Source: Pedobacter sp. SL55
GTDB taxonomy: Bacteria > Bacteroidota > Bacteroidia > Sphingobacteriales > Sphingobacteriaceae
Assembly: GCF_026625705.1 (NCBI RefSeq)
Contig: NZ_CP113059.1
Location: forward strand, 2,170,001 to 2,234,000
Reading direction: 5' to 3'
DNA: 64,000 bases
Position numbers and translations under genes: made by a program. Positions 55,472 through 64,000 of the stretch are shown here, piece by piece; position 1 is the first letter of the stretch, and the number at the start of each line of letters is the position of its first letter. The notes beneath the pieces were generated by a model. It was not told the origin of the DNA and searched no databases. It saw only the letters and a program-made list of their open reading frames with translations.

Positions 55472-55734
55472 TGGCAAGAGATCAAATCCAATATGTTACT
55501 GCTCCAAAAGTGGAGGATAACAGAAAAAAATATTGCCGTTTTAAGAAAAATGGTATCAAATACATTGATTACAAAGACGCAAACTTTTTGTTGAAATTCG
55601 TTAACGAGCAAGGTAAAATTTTACCTCGTCGTTTAACTGGTACTTCTTTGAAGTTTCAACGTAAAGTGGCTCAAGCTGTAAAACGTGCTCGTCACATCGG
55701 TTTGTTGCCTTTCGTTACTGACCAATTAAAATAG
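55471..55734 (+). CDS. rpsR: 30S ribosomal protein S18
   Basis: S18 (87 residues) pairs with S6. [40 protein letters not shown] and [11 protein letters not shown] are the family blocks. It overlaps rpsF by one base and is 10 bases from rplI; this order is conserved. Confidence 0.97.
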   Translation: MARDQIQYVTAPKVEDNRKKYCRFKKNGIKYIDYKDANFLLKFVNEQGKILPRRLTGTSLKFQRKVAQAVKRARHIGLLPFVTDQLK

Positions 55735-55744
55735 GAGCTGAGCA

Positions 55745-56188
55745 ATGGAAATTATTTTAAAGCAAGATATCAAATCACTAGGTGAGAAAGATGATATCGT
55801 TACGGTAAAACCAGGTTATGGTCGTAACTACTTAATTCCACAAGGTTTTGCAACTTTAGCAACTCCTTCTGCAAAAAAAGTATTAGCAGAAAACTTAAAG
55901 CAAGCTGCTTTTAAACAAGATAAAATTAAGAAAGATGCTGAAGGCGTAGCTGCTAGATTAGCTGATGTGAAATTAAGCATTGGTGCTAAAGCAGGCGAAA
56001 CCGGTAAAATCTTTGGTGCTGTTAACACTATCCAAGTGGCTGATGCATTAAAAGCTAAAGGTTTTGAAGTTGATCGTCGTCGTATTACTTTTGAAACTGA
56101 GCCTAAAACTTTAGGCGAATATGTAGCTAACTTAAACTTGCACAAAGAAGTTAAAGTGAAAGTACCTTTCGAAGTAGTAGCTGAGTAA
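55745..56188 (+). CDS. rplI: 50S ribosomal protein L9
   Basis: L9 (147 residues) has two globular domains joined by a long helix, and influences mRNA spacing. MEIILKQDIKSLGEKDDIVT, KPGYGRNYLIPQGFA, and the C-terminal KIFGAVNTIQVADALKAKG are present. A very strong terminator follows. Confidence 0.97.
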   Translation: MEIILKQDIKSLGEKDDIVTVKPGYGRNYLIPQGFATLATPSAKKVLAENLKQAAFKQDKIKKDAEGVAARLADVKLSIGAKAGETGKIFGAVNTIQVADALKAKGFEVDRRRITFETEPKTLGEYVANLNLHKEVKVKVPFEVVAE

Positions 56189-56207
56189 TTTTAGCTAAAC
56201 AAAATTT

Positions 56208-56244
56208 AAGGCCCCGAATTGTAAAATTCGGGGCCTTGTTTTTT
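56208..56244 (+). terminator. Terminator of the rpsF operon
   Basis: A perfect 13-bp stem (AAGGCCCCGAATT with AATTCGGGGCCTT), GTAA loop and TTGTTTTTT. Confidence 0.92.
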
Positions 56245-56346
56245 AGAGAGCCTGCTGTTTAATATATTAGGTTTTTATATTTGCCAACCAATTATAAATA
56301 AAGAAAGCAATTCAAATTGGAACGTTTTAAAAAATATCGTCAACCT

Positions 56347-56718
56347 ATGAGATTATTGTTATTCTTATGCTTTATCGCATTAGGTGCTAAATCGCAAAAT
56401 GTAGTGGCAAAAGCTACAGATACCACCAAGAAAATTATTTTTACCACTTACTACGCCAATAAATTTGAAGGCAAAAAAACTACCAGCGGCGAGCGTTACC
56501 GCGGTGCTAAATTTACTGCTGCTCATCGTACCCTTCCTTTTGGTACTATGGTTACGGTTAAGAACTTGCGTACCGGAAAATCAGTACAAGTAAGGGTTAA
56601 TGATCGGGGTCCTTTCAGTAAAAAATTTTCTTTGGATGTTTCTAAAGCTGCTGCCAAAGCAATAGGTATTTATCGCTTAGGATATGCCAAAGTAGAAATC
56701 TCCTACGTGCTAGATTAA
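56347..56718 (+). CDS. RlpA-like double-psi beta-barrel protein
   Basis: This is a 123-residue exported protein. The start chosen is the ATG giving the signal peptide MRLLLFLCFIALGAKSQ; a TTG ten codons upstream is unlikely. The RlpA core is present (TTYYANKFEGKKTTSGERY, AAHRTLPFGTMVTVKNLRTG, VRVNDRGPFSKKFSLDVSK, with the Asp of the lytic transglycosylase site in NDRGPF). It is the short type, without a SPOR domain. It may act on denuded glycan strands in the periplasm. Confidence 0.88.
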   Translation: MRLLLFLCFIALGAKSQNVVAKATDTTKKIIFTTYYANKFEGKKTTSGERYRGAKFTAAHRTLPFGTMVTVKNLRTGKSVQVRVNDRGPFSKKFSLDVSKAAAKAIGIYRLGYAKVEISYVLD

Positions 56719-57090
56719 CGCATCTAATTACACACTTTTTAAACTTATTAACACTCTTTTTGATTCTGTAGTCCCTTAAAAAGAAATAATTAGCTTTTTT
56801 TCTCCCCGTTTCTGACAAAATTCTGATTAGAAATTGACAGAAAATGAAAGGCATGTTAACAACTTTAAGCCTTAAAAAATCCCTCAACTTCTATATTTGT
56901 TATACGAAGTTCTTTAATAGAAAGCATCCAAAATATTATTTAACTAGTTGTTGTTTAGTTTGTTAAAAAGAGCCATTTTTTTAAGCTTTTTAAATTAATA
57001 AACTAGGTATGGCTTGTTGGGCGCTTTCTAGATTATAGAACATCAATTGTATGCTGCATCGCAATTTCTAAGAATGTAAAAAAAGTGATT
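56719..57090. other. Upstream region of nrdB, no gene
   Basis: No gene is supported in this 372-base gap. It holds TGACAAAATTCTG at 56813-56825 (the same 13-mer as upstream of dnaK) and a TATATTTG -7-like box at 56892-56899 without a matching -33 box. No complete NrdR-box pair or riboswitch is obvious. Confidence 0.45.
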
Positions 57091-58062
57091 ATGGAAGACG
57101 AATTATTACTAAGAGAGAACAAGGATCGATTTGTACTATTGCCAATTAAATTTCCGGCAATTTGGGAAATGTATAAAAAGGCCGAAGCTAGCTTTTGGAC
57201 AGCTGAGGAGATAGACCTTTCTGACGATATCAAACATTGGGAAAACTTGAACAGTGGCGAGCGTCATTTCATTTCACATATCTTAGCTTTCTTTGCTGCA
57301 AGTGATGGTATAGTGAACGAAAACCTAGCGGTTAACTTCATGAGCGAAGTTCAAATTCCAGAGGCACGTTGCTATTACGGTTTCCAGATCATGATGGAAA
57401 ACATCCACTCGGAAACTTATGCCTTATTAATTGATACTTATATCAAAGATCCAGAAGAAAAAGATAGACTATTCCATGCTATTGATACCGTACCTGCGGT
57501 AAAGAAAAAAGCAGAATGGGCATTGCGCTGGATTGATAATGGCACTTTTGCCGAGCGCTTGGTGGCTTTTGCTGCGGTAGAAGGTATTTTCTTTAGTGGT
57601 AGTTTCTGTTCTATTTTCTGGCTAAAGAAACGTGGTTTAATGCCGGGCTTAACTTTTAGTAACGAGCTAATTTCTAGAGATGAAGGTTCGCACTGCGAGT
57701 TTGCCTGCCTGCTTTACAGTATGTTGCAAAACAAATTGAGCGAAGAGCAAGTGCAAACGATCATTAAAGATGCGGTAGAAATTGAAAAAGATTTCATTAC
57801 AGATGCTTTGCCAGTTAAATTAATTGGCATGAATGCAGATTTGATGAAACAGTATATTGAGTTTGTAGCCGATAGGTGGTTGGCCGAACTTGGTTACTCG
57901 AAAGTGTATAACGCTACCAATCCATTTGATTTTATGGAGATGATTTCGCTGCAAGGCAAAACCAATTTCTTCGAAAAACGTGTAGGCGATTATCAAAAAA
58001 GTGGCGTGTTAACTTCTTCGGAAGATAAAGCACAGGCTTTTTCATTAGATGAAGATTTTTAA
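57091..58062 (+). CDS. nrdB: Ribonucleotide reductase beta subunit, class I
   Basis: NrdB (323 residues) supplies the radical for dNTP synthesis. The metal-site motif ENIHSETY places Glu, His and the radical Tyr in the order of E. coli Glu115-His118-Tyr122. Further ligands lie in [14 protein letters not shown] and [10 protein letters not shown]. So this is probably an iron-tyrosyl class Ia enzyme, not class Ic. The ATG two codons after a GTG is the likely start. It precedes nrdA by 134 bases, the reverse of the E. coli order but usual in Bacteroidota. Confidence 0.95.
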   Translation: MEDELLLRENKDRFVLLPIKFPAIWEMYKKAEASFWTAEEIDLSDDIKHWENLNSGERHFISHILAFFAASDGIVNENLAVNFMSEVQIPEARCYYGFQIMMENIHSETYALLIDTYIKDPEEKDRLFHAIDTVPAVKKKAEWALRWIDNGTFAERLVAFAAVEGIFFSGSFCSIFWLKKRGLMPGLTFSNELISRDEGSHCEFACLLYSMLQNKLSEEQVQTIIKDAVEIEKDFITDALPVKLIGMNADLMKQYIEFVADRWLAELGYSKVYNATNPFDFMEMISLQGKTNFFEKRVGDYQKSGVLTSSEDKAQAFSLDEDF

Positions 58063-58065
58063 AAT

Positions 58066-58134
58066 TAGGTAATAGGTATAAGGTTTTAGGTGTAAGGTTA
58101 GGTCTCATATCTCAAATCTCATATCTCAATACTT
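58066..58134. repeat. AGGTTTTAGG/TCTCATATCTCA intergenic repeat
   Basis: The nrdB-nrdA gap contains AGGT-type words and TCTCATATCTCAAATCTCAT, the same family as in the rpsM-rpsK gap near 31905-32018. Confidence 0.55.
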
Positions 58135-58196
58135 AGAATAATATTTTGAAACCAGGTGCCGCTATGAAAATATGCACCATAAAAATTTTGTAAAGG

Positions 58197-60581
58197 ATGT
58201 TTGTAATAAAAAGAGATGGCCGCAAAGAAGCGGTAAAATTTGACAAGATTACAGCTCGTATCGAGAAGCTGTGCTACGGTTTTAATGCTGAATTGGTAGA
58301 TCCTATTGATGTGGCGAGAAAGGTAATTGAGGGCTTGTACGATGGGGTAACTACATCAGAATTAGATAACTTGGCAGCAGAAACAGCAGCTTCTTTAACT
58401 ACAAAACATCCTGATTATGCTTTGCTGGCATCACGTATTGCCGTATCTAACCTGCATAAAAACACGTTGAAATCTTTTTCAAAGACTATGGAGTTGTTGT
58501 ATAACTACATCGACCCAAAAACAGAAAAAAATTCTTCGTTAATTGCTGATGATGTTTGGAAAGTTATCCAAGACAATGCAGATATTTTAGACAGTACCAT
58601 TATTTACGATAGAGATTTTGGTTTCGACTATTTCGGTTTCAAAACCTTAGAAAAATCATATCTATTAAAAGTTAACGGTGTAATTGTAGAACGCCCACAA
58701 CATTTATTTATGCGTGTGGCCGTTGGTATCCACAAAGAAGATATCGAAAGTGCAATTACAACTTACAACTTAATGAGCGAACGCTGGTTTACCCATGCAA
58801 CGCCTACTTTGTTTAACGCCGCTACGCCAAAACCTCAAATGTCGTCGTGTTTCTTGCTAACCATGCAAGACGATAGCATTGAAGGTATTTACGACACTTT
58901 GAAACAAACTGCAAAAATTTCTCAAAGTGCTGGTGGTATTGGTTTAAGCATACACAACATTCGTGCTACGGGAGCTTACATTGGTGGTACTAATGGTACT
59001 AGCAACGGTATTGTGCCAATGCTACGTGTATTTAACGATACAGCTCGTTACGTAGATCAAGGTGGTGGTAAACGTAAAGGTGCTTTTGCCATTTATTTAG
59101 AGCCTTGGCATGCTGATGTTTTCGAATTCTTAGACTTGCGTAAAAACCACGGTAAAGAAGAAATGCGTGCCCGCGATTTGTTCTATGCACTTTGGATTAA
59201 CGATTTGTTTATGCAACGTGTAGAGGAAAATGGCGAATGGAGCTTGTTCTCGCCAGATGAAGCACCAGGCTTAGCAGATTGCCATAGCGAAGAGTTTAAC
59301 AAACTTTACGTAAAGTATGAGCAAGAAGGCAAAGCTCGCAAGGTAGTTAAAGCACAAGAACTTTGGTTTGCTATTTTAGACTCGCAAATTGAAACTGGTA
59401 CTCCTTATTTGTTGTACAAAGATGCAGCTAACTCTAAATCAAACCAACAAAATCTAGGTACCATTAAGTCTTCTAACTTATGTACCGAAATTATCGAGTA
59501 TACTTCTAAAGATGAAGTTGCGGTTTGTAACTTGGCTTCGTTGGCATTGCCTCGTTTCGTAATCAACGGCGAATTCGATCATCAAAAATTATACGATGTA
59601 ACTTATCAAGCGGCATTAAACTTGAACAAAATCATCGATTATAACTATTACCCAGTTAAAGAAGCTGAAAATTCGAACTTGCGCCACCGTCCAATTGGTT
59701 TGGGGGTACAAGGTTTGGCAGATGCGTTTATTTTGATGCGTTATCCGTTTGAAAGTGATGCAGCTAAACAATTGAACAAAGATATTTTCGAAACCATTTA
59801 TTTCGCTGCAATGACCGCTTCGGCAGATTTGGCAGAGAAACATGGTGCTTACAAAACTTTCAAAGGATCTCCGCTTTCTCAAGGTAAATTCCAATTTGAT
59901 TTATGGAACGTAACGCCAGACAGCAACCGTTGGGATTGGGAAAGCTTGAGAAAACGTGTAGTTAAAAAAGGGGTGTACAATTCGTTATTGGTAGCACCAA
60001 TGCCAACCGCTTCAACTTCTCAAATTTTGGGTAACAACGAGTGTTTCGAGCCTTATACTTCAAATATCTACACTCGTAGGGTATTAAGTGGCGAGTTCAT
60101 TGTAGTAAACAAACACTTGTTGAAAGACTTAGTAGCTTTAGGTTTGTGGTCTCCACAAATGAAAGATAGAATTATCTTAGCCAATGGCTCGATCCAAGAC
60201 ATCGCTGAAATTCCAGATTATATCAAAGAACTGTACAAAACAGTTTGGGAAATCAAGATGAAGAACATCATCGATATGTCGGCTGATAGAGGTGCTTACA
60301 TTTGTCAGTCTCAATCGCTAAACTTGTTCATCAATGCACCAAATACTTCAAAACTAACTTCAATGCACTTCTACGCTTGGAAAAAAGGATTGAAAACAGG
60401 TATGTACTACCTGCGTACACAAGCGGCTTCGCAAGCAGTTAAGTTTACGGTAGAAAACCAAGGTGGTAAAGCTATAGAAGCTGTAATTCCAGCAAATATT
60501 CCTCAAAATCAAGTTGCCGAGGAAATTATAGACGGCCCAGTTTGTACCATGGAAGAAGGTTGCATTAGCTGCTCGGGATAA
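58197..60581 (+). CDS. nrdA: Ribonucleotide reductase alpha subunit, class I
   Basis: NrdA (794 residues) is the catalytic subunit. An N-terminal ATP cone ([20 protein letters not shown]) gives allosteric control. The active-site cysteines can be seen in [12 protein letters not shown] and [16 protein letters not shown] is in place, and the C-terminal redox pair is CISC near the end. [19 protein letters not shown] and [15 protein letters not shown] are family blocks. It ends just before a repeat and a strong terminator. Confidence 0.96.
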   Translation: MFVIKRDGRKEAVKFDKITARIEKLCYGFNAELVDPIDVARKVIEGLYDGVTTSELDNLAAETAASLTTKHPDYALLASRIAVSNLHKNTLKSFSKTMELLYNYIDPKTEKNSSLIADDVWKVIQDNADILDSTIIYDRDFGFDYFGFKTLEKSYLLKVNGVIVERPQHLFMRVAVGIHKEDIESAITTYNLMSERWFTHATPTLFNAATPKPQMSSCFLLTMQDDSIEGIYDTLKQTAKISQSAGGIGLSIHNIRATGAYIGGTNGTSNGIVPMLRVFNDTARYVDQGGGKRKGAFAIYLEPWHADVFEFLDLRKNHGKEEMRARDLFYALWINDLFMQRVEENGEWSLFSPDEAPGLADCHSEEFNKLYVKYEQEGKARKVVKAQELWFAILDSQIETGTPYLLYKDAANSKSNQQNLGTIKSSNLCTEIIEYTSKDEVAVCNLASLALPRFVINGEFDHQKLYDVTYQAALNLNKIIDYNYYPVKEAENSNLRHRPIGLGVQGLADAFILMRYPFESDAAKQLNKDIFETIYFAAMTASADLAEKHGAYKTFKGSPLSQGKFQFDLWNVTPDSNRWDWESLRKRVVKKGVYNSLLVAPMPTASTSQILGNNECFEPYTSNIYTRRVLSGEFIVVNKHLLKDLVALGLWSPQMKDRIILANGSIQDIAEIPDYIKELYKTVWEIKMKNIIDMSADRGAYICQSQSLNLFINAPNTSKLTSMHFYAWKKGLKTGMYYLRTQAASQAVKFTVENQGGKAIEAVIPANIPQNQVAEEIIDGPVCTMEEGCISCSG

Positions 60582-60585
60582 GAGG

Positions 60586-60620
60586 CCTCCCCAACCCCTC
60601 CAAAGGAGGGGCTTTGCAAG
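60586..60620. repeat. CCCCTCC/GGAGGGG dispersed hairpin
   Basis: CCCCTCC and GGAGGGG around AAA, with flanking CCCCAACCCC and GGGGCTTTGC. It is the reverse-complement relative of the element at 42009. Confidence 0.65.
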
Positions 60621-60650
60621 TTGCCGAAACAATTTGCAAGTCATCATATT

Positions 60651-60685
60651 TAAGGTTCTGGACATAAAGTTCAGAACCTTTTTTT
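60651..60685 (+). terminator. Terminator after nrdA
   Basis: A 9-bp stem (AAGGTTCTG with CAGAACCTT) with an 11-nt loop is followed by a run of T. The same 30-base sequence is repeated exactly at 62631-62660. Confidence 0.85.
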
Positions 60686-60868
60686 GTAAAAAAAGAAGTA
60701 TATTTATCTTATGAAAAAACGTCTCTCTTTTATCATAGCTTTTGCTGTTGTTTGCACATTTATCTTTGGATGTAAAAAGGATGAAGAAGAACCAATAGAT
60801 ATGCTAACTTCGGATCAAGCAAATAATCTGGGGGGATTCATTTAGATTTTTATTTTTGTTGTTCACTC

Positions 60869-61229
60869 TTGATTTATTTTTTGGAACAGCAGGAGCTACT
60901 CAAACTACTTCTACCGACAGAACTTATCGAACATTTTGACCTTATCCGCATCGAACCGATGGAAGATGGTTATCATTTATTTCTTGACCAGCATAATATT
61001 CCACCTGCGGAATTTGCCAGCCACAAGTTGGAATCCAAAGGATTTTTAGATCAGGCAATTATCCGTGATTTTCCCTTGCGTGGCAAAGCCTGTTTCCTTC
61101 ATCTTCGCCGTCGCAAATGGCATGACCATGATACCGGCAGAATCCGTTTACAGTTCATGGAATACGGTGGCAGAGGGCACGCGTTTAACCGCAGAGTTCG
61201 CTGCTTTTTTAAAAGAATTTGATCGATAA
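60869..61229 (+). pseudogene. IS orfA (transposase N-terminal region), one-base insertion
   Basis: This is the short upstream frame of the element, about 119 residues. The given frame reads LEQQELLKLLLPTELIEHFD, EPMEDGYHLFLDQHN and LHLRRRKWHDHDTG, but its end (RVRCFFKRI) is unlike the family. In the next frame the normal end is found: ESVYSSWNTVAEGTRL, TAEFAAFLKEFDR, stop 61227-61229. Removing one base near 61138-61142 joins them. This is the same one-base-long pattern as in four other genes here. Confidence 0.8.
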
Positions 61230-62205
61230 CCATCCTATCAGCTGCAAACTATTGGGTCAGCTGTATGGGCTTGATGGCAGGCGGTTGCAGGAACAATATA
61301 TTCGTTACCTAAGTGATTTCATGGACTGGGACCAACGTTCTCATGCAGGCCACTGGGTTCTATTCGAACAAAATATTGGAGAATACCTAAGCCTGGATGA
61401 AGTATGCCTGTCCCGGGGAGAACTCTATACGGTACTCACCAATAAGGATGCAAAGGGGAAAAAGGGTGCTTTACTGGCTATGGTAAAAGGAACCATCAGC
61501 GATCAGGTGATTGCTATACTTGAACGCATTCCCTATCGTCTTCGTAAAGAAGTAAAGGAGGTTACTTTGGATCTGGCTCCAACGATGGAGCGTATTGCCA
61601 GGCGTGCCTTCCCCAAGGCAAGACTGGTATCTGACCGCTTTCACGTGCAGCAGCTTGCAGCAGATGCTGTTCAACAAATCCGCATTCAATACCGATGGGA
61701 AGCTATCGATCAGGAAAACAGTGAAATGGAGCTGGCAAAACAGCTAAACCATCCCCATGTGCCTGATATATTAGAAAACGGAGATAGTTTAAAGCAATTA
61801 CTGGCCCGTAGCAGGCACCTGTTATTTAAAGATGAAACAAACTGGACAGCTTCCCAACAGCACAGGTCAGAGCTGCTGTTTGCCAGGTATCCCTTATTAG
61901 AGAAAGCCTATCGGCTGAGCAGGAAACTGTCTCATATCTTTTCAAACACAAAGGAGAAGGGCATCGGTTTTACCAGGCTCGCCAAATGGTATGATGAGGT
62001 TGAAAAATCAGCCATAAAAGCATTTTCAACCGTGGCAAGAACCATACAGAACCACTACCACACCATCCTGAACTACTTTGACAACAGGCATACAAATGCT
62101 TCTGCAGAATCGTTCAATGCTAAAATCAAAGCACTAAGAACTCAATTCAGAGGAGTCAGAAATGTTGAATTCTTTATGTACAGATTAGCCAAAATATATG
62201 CGTAA
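61219..62205 (+). CDS. ISL3-family DDE transposase (IS orfB)
   Basis: This is the catalytic part of the transposase, 328 residues, starting with TTG and overlapping the end of orfA. The DDE acidic residues lie in LDEVCLSRGELYTVL, VTLDLAPTMERIA followed by LVSDRFHVQQLAADA, and the C-terminal Glu in HTNASAESFNAKIKALRTQF. The last segment is the hallmark of DDE_Tnp_ISL3. The overlap with orfA suggests translational coupling or a programmed shift. Confidence 0.9.
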   Translation: MIDNHPISCKLLGQLYGLDGRRLQEQYIRYLSDFMDWDQRSHAGHWVLFEQNIGEYLSLDEVCLSRGELYTVLTNKDAKGKKGALLAMVKGTISDQVIAILERIPYRLRKEVKEVTLDLAPTMERIARRAFPKARLVSDRFHVQQLAADAVQQIRIQYRWEAIDQENSEMELAKQLNHPHVPDILENGDSLKQLLARSRHLLFKDETNWTASQQHRSELLFARYPLLEKAYRLSRKLSHIFSNTKEKGIGFTRLAKWYDEVEKSAIKAFSTVARTIQNHYHTILNYFDNRHTNASAESFNAKIKALRTQFRGVRNVEFFMYRLAKIYA

Positions 62206-62630
62206 TCTTTCTAGCCCCCCCAGATTATTTGCTTGATCCCTAACTTCCAAAACCTGGAAGTGGGCTGCTGTAGATAAAAATCCAAGTACCAACCCTAAAG
62301 GGAAAATTGAATATAGAAAAGCTTGGGATTGTGAACTTGATGACCGGTTCTATTTTTATGCCAATGGAACTTATGAAGTTAAAAATCCTCATACTAAGTG
62401 CATGTCTCAAGCGGATGACTTTAAAAACAATAGGTTTAATTTGGATTTAAATGAAATCTATTTTGGAACTGATGAAACATTACGTATCTCCGAAATATCT
62501 AAAAATCAAGTTAAATTTTATCTTAAATTAAGTTATGTGGGTATTCCAGATCCAACGGCTCCCGATTATTTGGTAATGATTTTGGAGTAAAAAAATGTTG
62601 TAATTAAAGCGTAATAATGATAAGGTTCTG

Positions 62631-62668
62631 GACATAAAGTTCAGAACCTTATTTTTTGTCTGTACTTT
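62631..62668 (+). terminator. Second identical copy of the nrdA-type terminator
   Basis: The 30 bases 62631-62660 repeat 60651-60680 exactly and are followed by ATTTTTTG. It ends the split lipoprotein gene, so the gene is bracketed by direct copies of one terminator. Confidence 0.8.
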
Positions 62669-62752
62669 TGTAACTGTTCAATAGTTCATTGGCCATTGGT
62701 AGATTAGTTTTAAATCGCCAAGCAAAAATGAACTAATGAACATAATGAACTA

Positions 62753-62974
62753 ATGAACAAAACAATCATCCATAGTAAACACGAAATCATTCCCTGCGAA
62801 CGTTGCGGAGCGGCTATTGAGTGCAAGGCAAATGCCTACACCAAATGCCAGTGCAGTGCGGTACAACTAACCATTAACGAAGTACAATACATTGCCGAGC
62901 TATATGATGGCTGTTTGTGTGCTAAGTGTTTGTTTGAGTTGCAGCAAGAATACAGAGAAGAAATGGGGATTTAA
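62753..62974 (+). CDS. Cysteine-rich CWC-type small protein
   Basis: A 73-residue cytoplasmic protein with seven cysteines in the pattern CERCGAAIECKA, KCQCSAV and GCLCAKCLFEL, matching the Cys_rich_CWC family except that CQC replaces CWC. It probably binds a metal; the family has no clear function. The ATG is the last of several in an AATGAAC repeat just upstream. Confidence 0.82.
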   Translation: MNKTIIHSKHEIIPCERCGAAIECKANAYTKCQCSAVQLTINEVQYIAELYDGCLCAKCLFELQQEYREEMGI

Positions 62975-62997
62975 TTTCTTGTTGAAAACACCTTCCC

Positions 62998-63066
62998 ATG
63001 CCTCCTCAAAAAGGGGCACACATTAATTTGTTTCCCTTTTTGAGGGAGAATTAAGTAGGGAGGCAT
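62998..63066. repeat. Nested palindrome between convergent genes
   Basis: An outer ATGCCTCC/GGAGGCAT pair and an inner CTCAAAAAGGG/CCCTTTTTGAG pair make a long two-part hairpin. It lies between the CWC gene and the minus-strand sensor kinase gene and may serve as a terminator for one or both, or be a MITE-like element. Confidence 0.65.
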
Positions 63067-63082
63067 AATGCGATTTGCTTGG

Positions 63083-64000
63083 TTAAGGCAGATGTATGGC
63101 CATCAAAGTTCCTCTGCCTTCAGTAGAATCGATATCTACTGTTCCTTTCAAAAACTCTACCCTAGAGTAAATGTTGCTAAGACCAATTCCGGCTTTTAAA
63201 TTAATCTTGCTTTTGTCGAAACCTTTGCCATTATCTTCTATGGTAACAGCAATGCCTTCCTCGTCCTTAGTAATTTGGATGTCTAGCTTAGAAGCATCGG
63301 CATGTTTAATCACGTTATTTACAGTTTCTTGTATTACGCGATAAATTACTGTTTCTGTTTGTTCGTCTAAACGTTCATTTAAACCAACGGTTTCTAAGTT
63401 TACCTTTAGCTTGTTCTTGTCAAGTTTTCCAATAAATTCTTTCACTGCCGATGCCAGCCCGGATTTAATTAAAGCATTGGGCATCATTTGGTGCGATATA
63501 GAGCGCATCTCGTCATAGCTTTCATTTACCAGTGCTAAAGCTTGTTCTGCCTGTAAACTGGCATCACTTTGCAGATTAAGCTTAGCGAATAGGCCATTTA
63601 GGTTCATTAGTGCTGCCGACAGCATTTGCCCAACACCGTCGTGCAAATCTCCTGCAATGCGTCTGCGTTCTCGCTCTTCGGCATCTAAAACCGCCCTAGA
63701 AGCAATGTCTTGTTGTTTAATGATGGCTAATTGTAGTTCTGCTTTAGCCTTTAGTTTGCGGCGGTTAATAAGTAGGTAGGCAAAAAGAACACCTAACAGG
63801 AGCACGCCGCCTGCAATGCCTAGTCCTAGATTTCGCTGCTTAATTTTTAGTTTTTGTATGGTGTTTTGCTGGTTTAGAGATTGGATTTGCTGTTCTTTTT
63901 TCTCAGTTTGGTAACGAACCTGATAGTCGGAAATCAACGCTGTTTTATCTTTTTGGAATAGTGAATCTTTAATTTTGGTAGCAGCCAAGTGTAGTTCGTA
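63083..64000 (-). CDS. Sensor histidine kinase, NarL-type (5' end outside window)
   Basis: This is the C-terminal part of a two-component sensor: the frame is open to the window edge, and the TTG at 63988 is not a likely start. A coiled-coil segment is followed by one transmembrane helix (GLGIAGGVLLLGVLFAYLLI), a HisKA_3 dimerisation domain with the phosphorylated His in RRRIAGDLHDGVGQMLSA, and a HATPase domain (VIQETVNNVIKHADA, IEDNGKGFD, GIGLSNIYSRVEFLKG). A periplasmic or TPR sensor region and the response regulator must lie beyond the edge. Confidence 0.9.
   Translation of the reverse strand, partial: YELHLAATKIKDSLFQKDKTALISDYQVRYQTEKKEQQIQSLNQQNTIQKLKIKQRNLGLGIAGGVLLLGVLFAYLLINRRKLKAKAELQLAIIKQQDIASRAVLDAEERERRRIAGDLHDGVGQMLSAALMNLNGLFAKLNLQSDASLQAEQALALVNESYDEMRSISHQMMPNALIKSGLASAVKEFIGKLDKNKLKVNLETVGLNERLDEQTETVIYRVIQETVNNVIKHADASKLDIQITKDEEGIAVTIEDNGKGFDKSKINLKAGIGLSNIYSRVEFLKGTVDIDSTEGRGTLMAIHLP

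Larger units (their letters stand above)
60812..62239 (+). mobile_element. Complete ISL3-type insertion sequence (ISAon1-like)
   Basis: 1428 bp. The ends are identical 24-bp inverted repeats starting GGATCAAGCAAATAATCT (60812-60835 and 62216-62239). Both ends are flanked by an 8-bp direct duplication CTAACTTC (60804-60811 and 62240-62247), the size known for ISL3. Two open frames, orfA and orfB, fill it. Sharp ends and an undamaged duplication suggest a recent insertion. The name ISAon1-like rests on the two-frame layout, from memory. Confidence 0.92.
60711..62590 (+). pseudogene. Small lipoprotein gene split by an insertion sequence
   Basis: The 5' part (60711-60811) gives MKKRLSFIIAFAVVCTFIFG, then CKKDEEEPIDML: a lipoprotein signal with Cys21. 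The 3' part (62248-62590) continues TWKWAAVDKNPSTNPKGK to PDYLVMILE, a short lipocalin-like domain. Removing the IS and one copy of the 8-base target duplication joins them in frame (IDMLTSKTWKWAAV) into 147 residues. So it was an intact lipoprotein until the insertion. Its function is unknown. Confidence 0.88.

Noticed and set aside
56719..57090. Cobalamin or other riboswitch before nrdB
   Set aside because: No conserved riboswitch core is visible, and the encoded reductase is class I, which does not need B12.
1..64000. tRNA or rRNA genes
   Set aside because: No cloverleaf or rRNA core sequences were noticed in the gaps by eye; a dedicated search could still find one.

Overview
The window comes from a Bacteroidota chromosome, most likely a Pedobacter-like member of the Sphingobacteriaceae. 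The evidence is: type IX secretion (T9SS) cargo tails, a PorP/SprF protein, an ECF sigma/FecR/SusC/SusD set, a class I nrdB-nrdA pair, Bacteroidota-type promoters (TTTG, 19 nt, TAnnTTTG) and intergenic spaces full of short dispersed palindromes. The species assignment is an inference from gene content; no rRNA or tRNA gene was seen.

Layout. 1-15 kb is a surface and nutrient-uptake region. It holds two related beta-helix T9SS cargo proteins with different sorting tails, a PorP/SprF protein, an ECF sigma factor, its FecR-type anti-sigma factor, a SusC/SusD pair (SusD frameshifted), a small protein with a metzincin zinc motif, and an N-formylglutamate-amidohydrolase-like lipoprotein. 15-19 kb has a coiled-coil membrane protein, a prephenate dehydrogenase resembling yeast TYR1, and a TauE/DUF1634 pair. 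19.4-34.9 kb is the S10-spc-alpha ribosomal cluster, from rplC to rplQ with secY, map, infA and rpoA; it has its own promoter, an internal promoter before rpsH and three internal terminators. 35-54 kb is mixed housekeeping: DUF2971 protein, peptidase E, methyltransferase, L,D-transpeptidase, dnaK, a sugar kinase/nucleotidyltransferase pair, a HerA-like ATPase, a YdiJ-like FAD/Fe-S oxidoreductase, ferritin, dnaX and an AraC regulator. 55-60.6 kb has rpsF-rpsR-rplI, an RlpA protein and nrdB-nrdA. 60.7-64 kb has a lipoprotein gene split by a complete ISL3-type insertion sequence, a small CWC protein and the C-terminal part of a sensor kinase.

Two things deserve attention. First, dnaX has a run of nine A at the boundary between its ATPase part and its tau-specific part. 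The unshifted frame stops two codons later and a -1 shift gives full-length tau, the arrangement expected for gamma/tau production by slippage. Second, five genes (susD, rplX, rplF-rplR, rpoA and the IS orfA) are each one base too long. Three or four are normally essential, so single-base insertion errors in the assembly are the simplest reading, and this also limits confidence in the dnaX shift.

Other points: the IS insertion is exact enough (24-bp ends, 8-bp target duplication) for the broken lipoprotein gene to be rebuilt in frame, and a 39-residue Cys/Lys-rich gene lies between the oxidoreductase and ferritin.
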